In this document: positions 30,970 to 40,618 of the stretch, in pieces | How positions within the stretch are numbered: position 1 is the first letter of the stretch | Layout: every line of letters starts with the position of its first letter | NCBI GenBank assembly: GCA_965178125.1 | Contig: OZ237764.1 | Coordinates: 1 to 64,000, forward strand | Length of the DNA stretch: 64,000 nucleotides | Source: Bilabrum cf. latius | Taxonomy: Eukaryota > Bigyra: Bicosoecida > Bigyra > Bicosoecida | Direction of reading: 5' to 3' | Notes under the pieces: model-generated | Told to the model about the DNA's origin: nothing | Databases searched by the model: none | What the model saw: only the letters and a program-made list of their open reading frames with translations | Program-made: the position numbers and the translations under genes

Positions 30970-33454
30970 TCAAGCCTTGCCTCTACCCCGTCCTCTCCCT
31001 CTCCCACCTCCTCTCCCCCTGCCACCCCCACGTCCTCGTCCTCGCCCACGGCCACGACCCCTGCCGCCCCCACCACCGAGCCCCAGCGCCGATCTGTCTC
31101 CATACGACGTTAGCGAGCCCAGCATGCGGTTGCGGCGCTTGTCCCTGATCTTGTTGCGCTTCTGCTCCTCTTCAAACTCGGCCAGCTCCTCGGGGGTCAT
31201 CGCGTTCAGCTTGTCCTTGAGCTTCTGGGCCTCCTCCTTCTTCTTGGCCTCCCGTTCGGCATGCAAGCGCTCAAAGAACGTCGCCTCGCGGGCACCTGCA
31301 TCGTCCTGGTCAGCGCCAGGCCTCTTATCACTCTTGCTACCCCCAGCACCAGCTTCTCCTGCTTCGGATTCGGTGGCTGGGTCAGCGCCATCACTCGCCT
31401 GATCTGCGCCACTGGAAGCTGGAGCTGCATCGCTGCCCGCATCACTGGCCTCCCCCTCCTATTCGCCATCTTCAGCCTCGGCCGCTGCATCGCCGCGGCT
31501 GCTCTTCTCTTCTTGCTCAGAGCTCGAGTCATCGCGCCTTCTCCCTGCCACCGCCCCTTCGCCGGCCTCCGCATCGGCATCTTCCGCATCGGCATCTCCT
31601 GCTACCGCGCCGGCATCTCCCGTGACTCCCGCTGCTTCATCGCCGGCAGACTGCCCAGGCTCTCCGTTGGATCCGTCTGCAGGTGCGTCTGCCCCCGCCC
31701 CGCTGGACGGTCCAGCCGCTGTGGCACCATGCATGGCCAGCTGCATGCGCCTCTTGCGCGCCAGGGCCGCAGCCACCTCCCTGTGGTCCACGGCCCCCCC
31801 TCTCCCCCCCTCGTCTGCCTCCTCGTCGATCGAGTCTGCCCGGCTGTGAGCCCGACTAGCAGCCCTCGAGGCGCGGATACGCTCCCGCAGCGCTGCTTCC
31901 TCCTCCTCACGCTGCTTGGCTAGCGCCTCCGCTTGTTCCCTGACCTCCGGGGGCTCCTCCCACGTGCTCTCCCCCGTCTTCTCGTTGAAGTAGTACGGCT
32001 CGCCAGTCTCGTCGTCCACCGCTTCCTGCCAGCCCTCGGGCATCAAACTCACTCCCGACCCGTAGTGCAGAGTAACATCCAGGTGAAGCCACCCCAGCTT
32101 GCCCAGCAGGTCGGCTTTCATGAGTCCCTTGCGAGGCCTCACCCGCCACCACTTGTCCACCCGGATCGAGTGCGCCGAGATCACCGCGTCCTCGTCCCCG
32201 AATAGCTGCGAGAATCGGACGCTCACCACGCCCAGCTCGTCGTCCCTGCCCACCATGTCCTCGTCCTTGAGTACGAAATCGATCCCGTCCGCCAGGCCAG
32301 GGTCCCCTGGCAGCATCTTGACCTCGCCCAGGCCCAGCGCCGCGGTCGAGGCAGAGCCCCCGGGCCCCCCTGACCCCGAGGCCGCATCACCCGTAGATCC
32401 TGCGCCTTCTGGCAGCTCTCCATACTGCAGCACCTCCTACCATACCGGGTCAAGGGTCTGTTTCTTGGTCTTGGTCTGGTGGCTGGACGTGCCCTGCACG
32501 TGAGCCCCCGTCCTGGTGAGCAGCTTGACCTTCACGTACGGGTCGCTCTTGCCAGTGTAGTCCGCTGCAAGCAGACCCTTTCCCTCCGCTACTCGCACCA
32601 CGGCAGACACCGGGTGGGGGTCCATGGGCGGGGTGTGCAGGAGCAGCTGAAGCCGCACGTGCCCGGTAGCCGCTATTGACATGCCTGCTCTTGTCTGGAT
32701 GGGGAACCGTCGGTCCAGCAGGCCTGTTCCGAGAAGCTCACCTTCACGCACCGGCTCTCCACTGACTGGCATCTCCGCGTCCTTTGCTTCGCCGTCCTCA
32801 CCCGACCCAACCTCGGTCCCGTCCAAGTTATCGGCCGTCCAGGCCCTAAGGTCGTCCATGTTGATCCGGACCTCGCCGAGCGGGTCGTCACGTCCAATCA
32901 AATCCCAGTCCTTAATCTTGAATAGAATTTCTTTGTACTCTGCCACGTCCACTTTCTATCCAAGCGAGAAGGTCTGGTCCCACTCGGGGTTTAAGGTATC
33001 CGGGATGGTCCTAGTTACGCGCTTCTCATCAGTTATTTCCTTGCCATCATGTCCTATCGGAACAATACTAACATATGGATCGGATAAACCGTTCCTATCC
33101 ATAGAAAGGACATCCTTAGCGTCCAAGACCCCCACCAGCAAGGTAGCTCCGCCAAAAGCCTCGTCCCGCTACCGATGAGAGAGCCCCAATACCTAACTAA
33201 AAATAGAGGCACACACATCTCCGTGGATATCTGCGCAATCAACAAAGGTAGGGACAAACTGGGACATGGAGCATGGATCCCTAATGTAACCGGGACGTGG
33301 CGAATTTAGCTGCGGCACGTGTCTTACAACTATTCGACCCATAGTCCCGGCCCGCTCGCTCTTTCCAACCGTCATCAGATTTCCCCCTTGCTTTAGCCCC
33401 CTTCGGCCTCCGGAAAAACTTGGCCATGCTGCCTCGGCGAATGTCAAGATCCAT
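30970..33454 (-). CDS. Two-C2, WW and RGG protein
   Basis: Exon 1 33328-33454 and exon 2 30970-33230, 97-nt intron (GTAAGA...TTGCGCAG, phase 1); 795 residues, stop TGA. Five TAG codons (33193, 33169, 32956, 32437, 31459). C2 domain 1 (residues ~65-165): LLVGVLDAKDVLSMDRNGLS then DPYVS, TLNPEWDQTF, KDWDLIGRDDPLG. C2 domain 2 (~230-390): VVRVAEGKGLLAADYTGKSD then PYVKVKL, TLDPVW, DEDMVGRDDELG; both keep the Asp residues that bind Ca2+. A WW domain (~437-469) reads PEGWQEAVDDETGEPYYFNE then KTGESTWEEPP. An acidic and then Lys/Glu-rich coil is followed by a C-terminal (Gly-Arg)n tail. This suggests Ca2+-dependent membrane binding plus proline-motif and RNA binding; specific role unknown. It is divergent from the EGF gene. 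Confidence 0.85.
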
Positions 33455-33597
33455 CGCGACGATTCTAGCAGCGAACCTGGGTCAAAATGTTGACTGAACG
33501 TTCCGCTAATGCATTGCATTGCAAAACAAGTGAGGCGAGCGCTGAGTTTGCTCAGCGAGCTTCTTTTCACATTGATGCTGATATCGTTGATTTTCTC
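33455..33597. promoter_or_regulatory. Probable bidirectional promoter
   Basis: 143 bases separate the start codons of the divergent C2-WW gene and EGF-repeat gene, so both promoters must lie here or overlap the coding ends. No TATA-like element stands out. Inferred from layout only. Confidence 0.4.
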
Positions 33598-35041
33598 ATG
33601 CCAAAGAATCGAATATGTTTTCTGAATAGCAACCTATTGCCTGTTTTAATAGCCTGGAACGCCGTATTGGCGAGCGGAAGCTGCAGTGAGACAACCGGAA
33701 GCAACTGGCACCGCCTCTCTTGCGTGGACACCAAATAACCCCCTCTTCCCGCTCCCACATTCTTGCTGGCTTGCAGATAGGGCATGCAGTGGCCACGGGC
33801 TCTGCCAAGGCGAACCGGCTCGCTGCTTGTGCGAGCAAGGGTACTCGGGAAACTCGTGCGAACTCAAGCTGTGTCCAACTGGTCCATCGTGGGCAGATTT
33901 ACCGGGCAGCGTGTATGGCCAGGAGGAAGCGTCCCCATACTTTGCATTATATAGTATTGATCTTCGCCAGTCCTCAAAATTTCCCTCTCGGGATCCGAAC
34001 CGAACGGTCCTAGGCGGACGCACACTGGCGGGCATCTCGTCTGTCGCGGGCTAGGCGCACTACCACAGCACGTGCAGCGGCCGCGGGCAGTGCGATATGA
34101 ACCTTGGGATGTGCAGGTGTTTGGCCGGTTTCACTGGCTCAGCCTGCCAGCACCGTGAGAATCTGAGCACCACAGCCTACCGCGCTGACACACCACTGGC
34201 ACGTGCTCCTCTCTTTCACACGTCATGCTGTCTGCGGTTCCACCGGCTTACATCGCTCGCAGTCAGGTGCCCAAACGATTGCAGCGGATATGGCGTCTGT
34301 GTAGGACTGCAAGAATAGGATCGTGACTTGCAGAGTTATGCAGCCGCTAGCAGCTACCGCCTGTGGGACGGCAAGCACGGAGCTGGCTGCAGGTGCGACC
34401 CCGGGTTTGGAGGCCACGACTGCAGCGAGAGGCGTTGCGAAGGCAGTGTGCGGGGCAGTGAGGGCCTCTCAGAGGGGTGTCCGGGGGCTGCGGGTCAGTC
34501 CACGTGCATGCTGGTGCACACGGTGCAACTGACTGCCAGTCCCTCCACGCCACTTGTGGTCCGTCTGCGAGAGCCACTGGCGGGGGAGGGAGAGAGGGAG
34601 CGGGGAGGGGCGCACCGGTGGCGGACACAGCGCGCCGTGGTTGTGTTGGCGACGGACGCGCTCTCTGGACTGCACCCACAGGACTCGGCGGCTGTGGTAC
34701 GGGCCGCTCTGCTGCGGCAACTCAGGGGCGCAGTGGCCTCGAGGATCGACGTGTAGGGGGCATACACTAGTGACGGAGGGCAGTCCCTGTCCATCATGCT
34801 GCCGGGCGCGTCCAGTCGCACTGAAGTGCGCGTATCTGCGGTGTCTGCCCGCGGGCCCATGCGGGTGCAGACCCAGAGCACGGCTGGAGGCAGCGGGCAC
34901 GAGGTGGTCGAGTGCGGGGACAGGGGGGTGTGCGACAGGGAGCACGGGGTGTGCAGGTGCTTCGGTGGGTACGGGGGCGTGGCATGCGAGCTTCGGCAGC
35001 GGTACAGACCAGGGGCAACATCAGGTTGGCGGCACAGATGA
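33598..35041 (+). CDS. Secreted EGF-repeat (tenascin-like) protein
   Basis: Exon 1 33598-33685 encodes a signal peptide ([20 protein letters not shown]...). Phase-1 introns 33686-33776 and probably 34155-34262 follow (both GTGAGA...GCAG; the second is a multiple of three and could be retained). The mature part holds four EGF-like cysteine modules: [51 protein letters not shown] with [12 protein letters not shown], and [20 protein letters not shown]. Three TAG codons (34052, 34316, 34754) are read as Gln; stop TGA 35039. No membrane segment is visible after the last module, so it should be secreted, possibly into a cell covering or matrix. The function is not specified by sequence. Confidence 0.8.
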
Positions 35042-35101
35042 CATTGTATAGAAATGCAGCACATCCACATCCACGTCTACATCCAGATCCACCTCGCTCT
35101 C

Positions 35102-36595
35102 TCACGAGACGAACCCTCGCGCAGCACCAGACACAGCCTAGAGTCGAGCTTGGTTGGCCACGGCAGCTCGCAGAAGGCTGTCCACGACGCGCTCCAGGGA
35201 GTTTCCCAGCCACTGACACACCACACTGCGTGCTCCCACCGCATCTCCCCTCATACCCTCCCCACCTTTACACGCCAGACTGCTCTCGCCAAGGCACCCC
35301 AGCTCCTGCACCAGCCAAGCCGCAACTAGCACGATCGCAATGCAGCCAAACAGCATCAATATAAGCAGCACCGGCATGCCGAGCGAGTACCAAGCGAGCT
35401 GCCCCAGCACCGTGGCTTCGCTCCCGACCTCTGCTGCTGCCATCGAAGCGGCACCCTGGCCTGGCCGCCCGTCCCACCAGCCGAACCCATCCGCGGTGAG
35501 CCTCCCCGCCCTGTCGCCCTCCTGCACGGCGCGGAGGTTGCGCGGCAGCTCATCCACATCCAGTGCATGCTTTGACTGCACCAGCGGCTTGCTTTCGCAG
35601 CCCCTTTTCACCCAGGGGAAGGGTGCGTTCGGGGGGCAGGCCCACAGCTCCGGCCAGGCATCGCGCAAGCCGGGCACAACGGCCTCGAGCTGCTTGAGCA
35701 GAACGTTCGTCGGCAGGACTGCCATGCACTTGCTGGCTCTCGCGATCATTACAGTGATGGGTGGCCCCTTGGGCAGCTTGTCTTGGTGGAAGACTGTGTT
35801 GAGGGCCACCGCAGCTGCGTTCGATGCGGGACAGCCCTCTGCTCGCAGCCGGTCCCATTCTTGCAAGACCTTCGCTTTCGCGTTGCGGACAACTTCGGCC
35901 GCTACATACATGGGAAACAGAGGGTGGTTGCTCGCAAATGCGCGAAAGCACTCTACGACCGGATCCACCGCGCCCTTGCGCCGGTCCATGGCAGCACGAG
36001 AGGGGTCGCCGCGCAGCGGGTGCGCGAACCACGTCCTTGTCCAGCCGATCACCGCGGCAATAGGCGAATCAGCAGTCTCCACGACTGCAGCTAGCTCGGA
36101 GTCTCGCGCTCTCAAGATAAGACGGACGGCTTCGACTGGGAGCATCATGCACTTGGCAACAGGCTCTGTGGCAAACCCTCTCAGATGCCAGCGCGCCAAG
36201 CGGCGCAAGATAGGCAGTGCAAGCTGCGCCTGGTCTCGTTCAATGCATGCCGCAGCGATGTCGTGTGTGCCCTGGGTATACACGACGCGTCTAGCGGGAT
36301 GGGAGTGGTCCACAGTCTCAGCAGACCAGCTGTGAAGAGTTCGATCCAATTCCTTTTCCATCTTGTGAACAAGATCCTTGTTCTACAAGTTGAAGCTTCT
36401 TCGAATATCACAATTGATAGTCCTGTGGTCAGCATGCTTCTTGTTGACTGCGATTCATGCAAGCAAGTTGGGCTTCTCTGAATATGGGGCGAGGTTTGCT
36501 GCGACGGGTAGTCAACCTGAACAACACATCTTACGCCTGCAGCCTCTGATTGCTGGAGCATCAGTCACTCGGAGCAGCTATGCAACGCCTTCCAT
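35102..36595 (-). CDS. TBC1D20-like Rab GTPase-activating protein
   Basis: Exon 1 36535-36595 (tentative) and exon 2 35102-36447, 87-nt intron (GTAAGA...AATCGCAG, phase 1); 468 residues, TGA stop. Three TAG codons (36578, 36383, 35138). The TBC domain has both catalytic fingers: IxxDxxR as INCDIRR and YxQG as YTQGTHDIAA. The TBC1D20-type pattern follows: AAVIGWTRTWFAHPL ... VECFRAFASNHPLFPMYVAA. A C-terminal membrane anchor (MLFGCIAIVLVAAWLV) matches the tail-anchored topology of TBC1D20/Gyp8, GAPs for Rab1-type GTPases at the ER. The reading frame that contains the INCDIRR finger exists only if TAG 36383 is sense. The first exon may be incomplete. Confidence 0.82.
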
Positions 36596-36738
36596 TATTG
36601 CTACTAGGAGCGAAGCGGTCGGATTGTAGATCTAGGATCTCTGTAGGTTCCGCACGGGTAGGCGGCGCGCAGCGCCCACGCATCAGGAAGCCTGCTGCGC
36701 TGTTACGATTGAAAAAGACTTGTCTAGCTCTTATGATG

Positions 36739-37624
36739 TCAATGATCTCCCGAGTCACCATGCCCGCCACCCTATGGTGGTCCGTCCTCCACAACCAGCG
36801 CAGGCATATCTGCAGGCTCCACCCAGCCCGGGCTGCCCGACTTGGGGACGACCCGCTCAAACAGGAACATAGCACCAACAGTCTTGAAGTCCGGAGCCAT
36901 CCGCCAGGCGTCCTCGTATCGGACAATCCGGAGGCAGATCTGCTCGTCCGAGATCCCCCCGAGTCGGCCTTGCAGTCGGTCTAGATCTGGCCTCGCGATG
37001 CTGCGCTCGCACGAAAAGAGCCTGATAAACTCATCGCAGCCACCTGCCGACGGATAAAGCCCCTGTGGAGTCCATTTATCGTCACTGCCAGCCCCATGGG
37101 GTGACTCGCCACTGCCGGCACCTTCAACTGCGCTTGTGCTTGCGCCGCTTGCACCCGCCACACCAGCCGAAGCAGCCTTCGCGGGCGCCCTGCTACTTGT
37201 ATGGCTTGAGAATGCGGTAGCAGGAGACACGAACGATTCGGACAGCCGCGATTCTGCAACCAGGTCCCTGAGGTCCTTCTGGCCCAAGACAAGGCCAGCC
37301 TCTTCACGCAACTCTGCGGCGGCCACCCCTGCAAAGTTTCCGTCCCCGTCCATCATGCCAGCAGGAATTTCCAGAAATCGAGCGCATCCAACCGGTAGTC
37401 TGGGCTACTCGGTCAACAAAACGTAACGTTCACCCTCGCAATGCAGAACCACTAGAATACCAACAGCCCCGCCGCGGCAAAAGCAAATGCCTGGAACTCG
37501 CTTGCCTCCCCGAGATGCCCCAACCCGAAACTTTATGAAACCGACTCGTTTCCCAAACATGTCTAGACTCTGAAAGTGTACGCTGTCTACCTAAAACTCT
37601 TCGTCAACAGAAGCTTTCCAAGAC
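36739..37624 (-). CDS. Nudix hydrolase, ADP-sugar/UDP-glucose pyrophosphatase type, 5' exon missing
   Basis: Closest in layout to plant NUDX14. It probably hydrolyses nucleoside-diphosphate sugars. The exon starts at 37624 after TTTTCTCCACAG. It reads QSLDMFGKRVGFIKF, VPGICFCRGGAVGILVV, LLTE-TAG-PRLPVG, FLEIPAGMMDGDGNFAG, AAAELREEAGL, then GGCDEFIRLF and the usual C-terminus; stop TGA 36739. TAG codons: 37591, 37405, 36772. TAG 37405 sits where the family has the conserved Gln of TEQxRxPxG. The Nudix box is of the NUDX14 form with an insert; its first Arg appears replaced by Ala, the Glu pair (REEAG) is kept. At least one upstream exon (to ~37810) could not be fixed. Confidence 0.85.
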
Positions 37625-37849
37625 CTGTGGAGAAAATGAGCGCATCATAGGCAAGACACAAGCAACAAGTGCACAATAAAATTGTCTGGACTCTCAGATT
37701 CGTGCCGGCGGTTGCCATTCCCACACAATCATGCATACAGAGCGTAACGTCAGCAGCACCATGAGCAGCCTCGATGGTTACCGTTGGAAGGCAATCATCC
37801 CGTGGGCACACACACTAATGCAATAAAAAGGCATTTGTGCAGGGGAAAT

Positions 37850-38354
37850 TTGATGCGGGAGCCCTAGTGGCAGCTTGTTGCGCGAGGCAAGGCGGCAATA
37901 CCCGACTCACTAAAACTGGGCTGAACTGAGGCAAGCCCCGACATCGATGCCCGGCTCTCCCGTAATATCAACAGACTTTCCTCGTATCTTGCAATCATGC
38001 GTGCATTTCGTTGATACTCCGGCCATGATGAGTTTTGCCAACGTCTTGCGATATTGTTCTCGGCAAGTCAACGGAACTCCCGTGTGACGAACAAGGAAAG
38101 ACGCAGCACTGCATGCAGCATGCGTGCATGCGCTTGGGTCTATTGCAGCGCTCGGATCCTGAAATATCTGCCTAAATGCATGATGATAACGTGCATGAAA
38201 ATTGCAACTTGCCACCCTTGAGGTACTTGCGCCGCCTAGGCCCACGTGCCTTGGCTGGCAGCGGCAGCCTACCTTGACATGTGAGGTGTAGCCATCAGGG
38301 CGACAAATGGATTGTGCAGTTGCATGCACAGCCGCGTGCCCTAGTGGCTCAGGC
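37850..38354. other. Spacer upstream of the Nudix gene and downstream of SHMT
   Basis: No supported gene. A minus-strand open frame (37910-38329) exists but its text resembles no family. This stretch should contain the SHMT 3' UTR. Confidence 0.4.
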
Positions 38355-40192
38355 TCAGGAAGACTTCTCGCCCGCGCCCCCCGCCGCGGCTCCGCTGGCG
38401 AAGAGCCCCTCCACCTTGGCGGCGCTGGCCTCGATGGCGGGCACGTCGTGAGTCTTGAACTTCAGCTCGCTGGCCTCAAATCCAGGCATGGGGAATTTCT
38501 GCGCGAATGCGTTCACGTCCGCCCTCAGCTTGTCCACCCCCTCGTCTCCCTCGAGCGCCTTGCCGAAGTCGGCGAGGCGGGGCCCGCTCTTGGTCTGCAA
38601 CTCCAGGCACAGCTGCACAGCGCGGTGCAAGAACTCCGCGATGGCCTCGAAATCCTTCTCCTTCATGCCGCGCGTGGTGAGCGCGGGGGTTCCGATGCGC
38701 ACGCCGCCGGGTGACATGGCAGACCTGTCGCCGTAGATTGCGTTCTTGTTGAGCGTGATGCAGGCCGCGTCGCACAGCTTCTCCATCTTGGACCCGGTCA
38801 GCTTCTGAGGGCGCAGATCCCACAGGACGAGGTGGTTGTCGGTGCCTCCAGTGGCCATGGTGTAGCCCTTGGACACGAGCGCGGCGGCCACTGCCTTGGC
38901 GTTGGCCTTGAGCTGCTGCACGTAAGCCTTGAAGGCAGGGGTCATCGCCTCCTTGAGCTGAGTGGCCACGCCGGCGATCTGGTGCTCGTGGGGTCCTCCC
39001 TGCAGCGCGGGGAACACTGCCATGTTGATGGCCTTCCCGAAGCCCCTGCTGTCCTTGCGGTAGAAGATCATGCCCGCCCTCGGGCCTCGGAGGCTCTTGT
39101 GTGTCGTGGTGGTCACCACGTCGCAGTACTCGAATGGGCTGTCCGCCTCCTCAGTGGCCACCAGACCAGAGATGTGCGCCATGTCGCACAGCAGCAGCGC
39201 CCCGTTGGCATCAGCAATCTCGCGGAACTTCTTGTAGTCCCACTCGCGCGGGTAGGCAGACCCGCCGCACACGATCATGGCGGGCTTGAAGAGAGCAGCC
39301 AGCTCGGCGAGCTTCTCGTAGTCGATGCGCCCGTCCTCGGAGGACACGCGGTAGGGGAGCGACTCGAAGAAGATCGAGGTGGCGCTGATGTTCTTCTTGA
39401 CGCCCTCCTTCTTGCTGTACGTGTAGTATCCGTGCGTGAGGTGGCCTCCTGAGGGCAGGTCCAGGCCCATGATGCGGTCGTGCGGGCGCAGGAGCGCGGT
39501 GTACACTGCAAAGTTTGCGGGCGATCCCGAGTAGGGCTGCACGTTGATGCCCCACTTGCTGGAGTCCAGCCTGTAGGCCTTCAGGGCCCGCGCCTGGCAC
39601 AGCTTCTCGACCTGGTCCACTACTTCGTTTCCACCGTAGTACCGAGCTCCGGGTAGACCTTCGCTATACTTGTTCGTCAGCGCAGATCCCAGGCAGTCCA
39701 TCACAGCACGAGAGGTGAAATTCTGCGACACGGGTGCAGTGATTGCTGGCAGTCAGTCATACGAGTCCTTTGACCAGGAATGAACCAGCCGATTGGCATT
39801 TCAGTGTACTCGATCCAAACTTACCTCAGACGCAATCAATTCCAAGCTGCTCCACTGCCGGGTCTTTTCCCGCTCTGTGATACAAGCGAGTACAACGTTG
39901 GGCGAGGATCCCGCTGGACAATATCGAACCCTAGAGGGTTTCAGCTGCTATAAAGCAGCTCTACAGACACAGGAGGACTCACCAATCAGATCATACATCT
40001 CAGGGTCGTGCTCTTCAAGCGAAACGTTGCCTGGCTGCGAAGGGAGGGGTAAAAGGGACGTTGTAGGCTGGAGCAGGCGTAGGCGACTCTTGGAACATTG
40101 TAAACAAGGAAATTGCGTTGTCTCTAGCTCAATTAGGCTCGACTTACTAGCGACTTTGGCACATCTGATGAGGAGCCAGCTGCTGCTGCCAT
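38355..40192 (-). CDS. SHMT: Serine hydroxymethyltransferase
   Basis: Converts serine and tetrahydrofolate to glycine and 5,10-methylene-THF, PLP-dependent. Four exons: 40148-40192, 39983-40034, 39825-39874, 38355-39722, with introns of 113, 108 and 102 nt (GTAAGT, GTGAGT, GTAAGT donors); 504 residues, stop TGA. Splicing rebuilds the family N-terminus ([20 protein letters not shown], then [13 protein letters not shown]). The PLP lysine motif [31 protein letters not shown] and [14 protein letters not shown] are intact. No TAG codon occurs. No presequence is seen, so a cytosolic form is likely. The exon structure is well fixed because the joined protein matches the family through all junctions. 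Confidence 0.95.
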
Positions 40193-40618
40193 ATTTACTG
40201 TTTTCAAGCTCAGGATGCGAGGTGACGTCTATACTCTCGTCGCCGCGCAATTCGCGCTGGTGGTTCCGCTATGGACCCTCTCGCGAACAATCGGCTCCTC
40301 TGCAACACGACCGAGCAGTCTTGCCTTGATTTTCTAAAACCACATTATTGATAATGCTTGTATTCAGCTGATTCGGTTGTTGATATTCAATTATGTCGAC
40401 TTTGTTATGGGCAGGCTAGTTTAAGAATGAGTTTGAGGCTTTGGTCGTATATCAGCGGGCAGTGAGGAATTATTGCATCATTAGCTTAACCACTTTTATT
40501 ATTTCTATTGTATTGCATTAAAATTCCCACAGAAAGCTTCGGATAACGCTATGAACACCTCATTCTTAGGGTTTTTGTTTTGCAGGCTGCTATCTGTCTT
40601 GTGGGGCTGCAAGCTGAA
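40193..40618. promoter_or_regulatory. AT-rich divergent intergenic region
   Basis: Between the SHMT start (minus) and the EZH frame (plus). 40320-40580 is clearly AT-richer than its surroundings. A strong acceptor-like stretch (GGGTTTTTGTTTTGCAG, ending at 40585) suggests that the EZH gene has an upstream non-coding or short coding exon in here. Confidence 0.45.

Noticed and set aside
37910-38329. 140-codon minus-strand gene between Nudix and SHMT
   Set aside because: No homology, no domain, and it lies in the expected SHMT 3' region.
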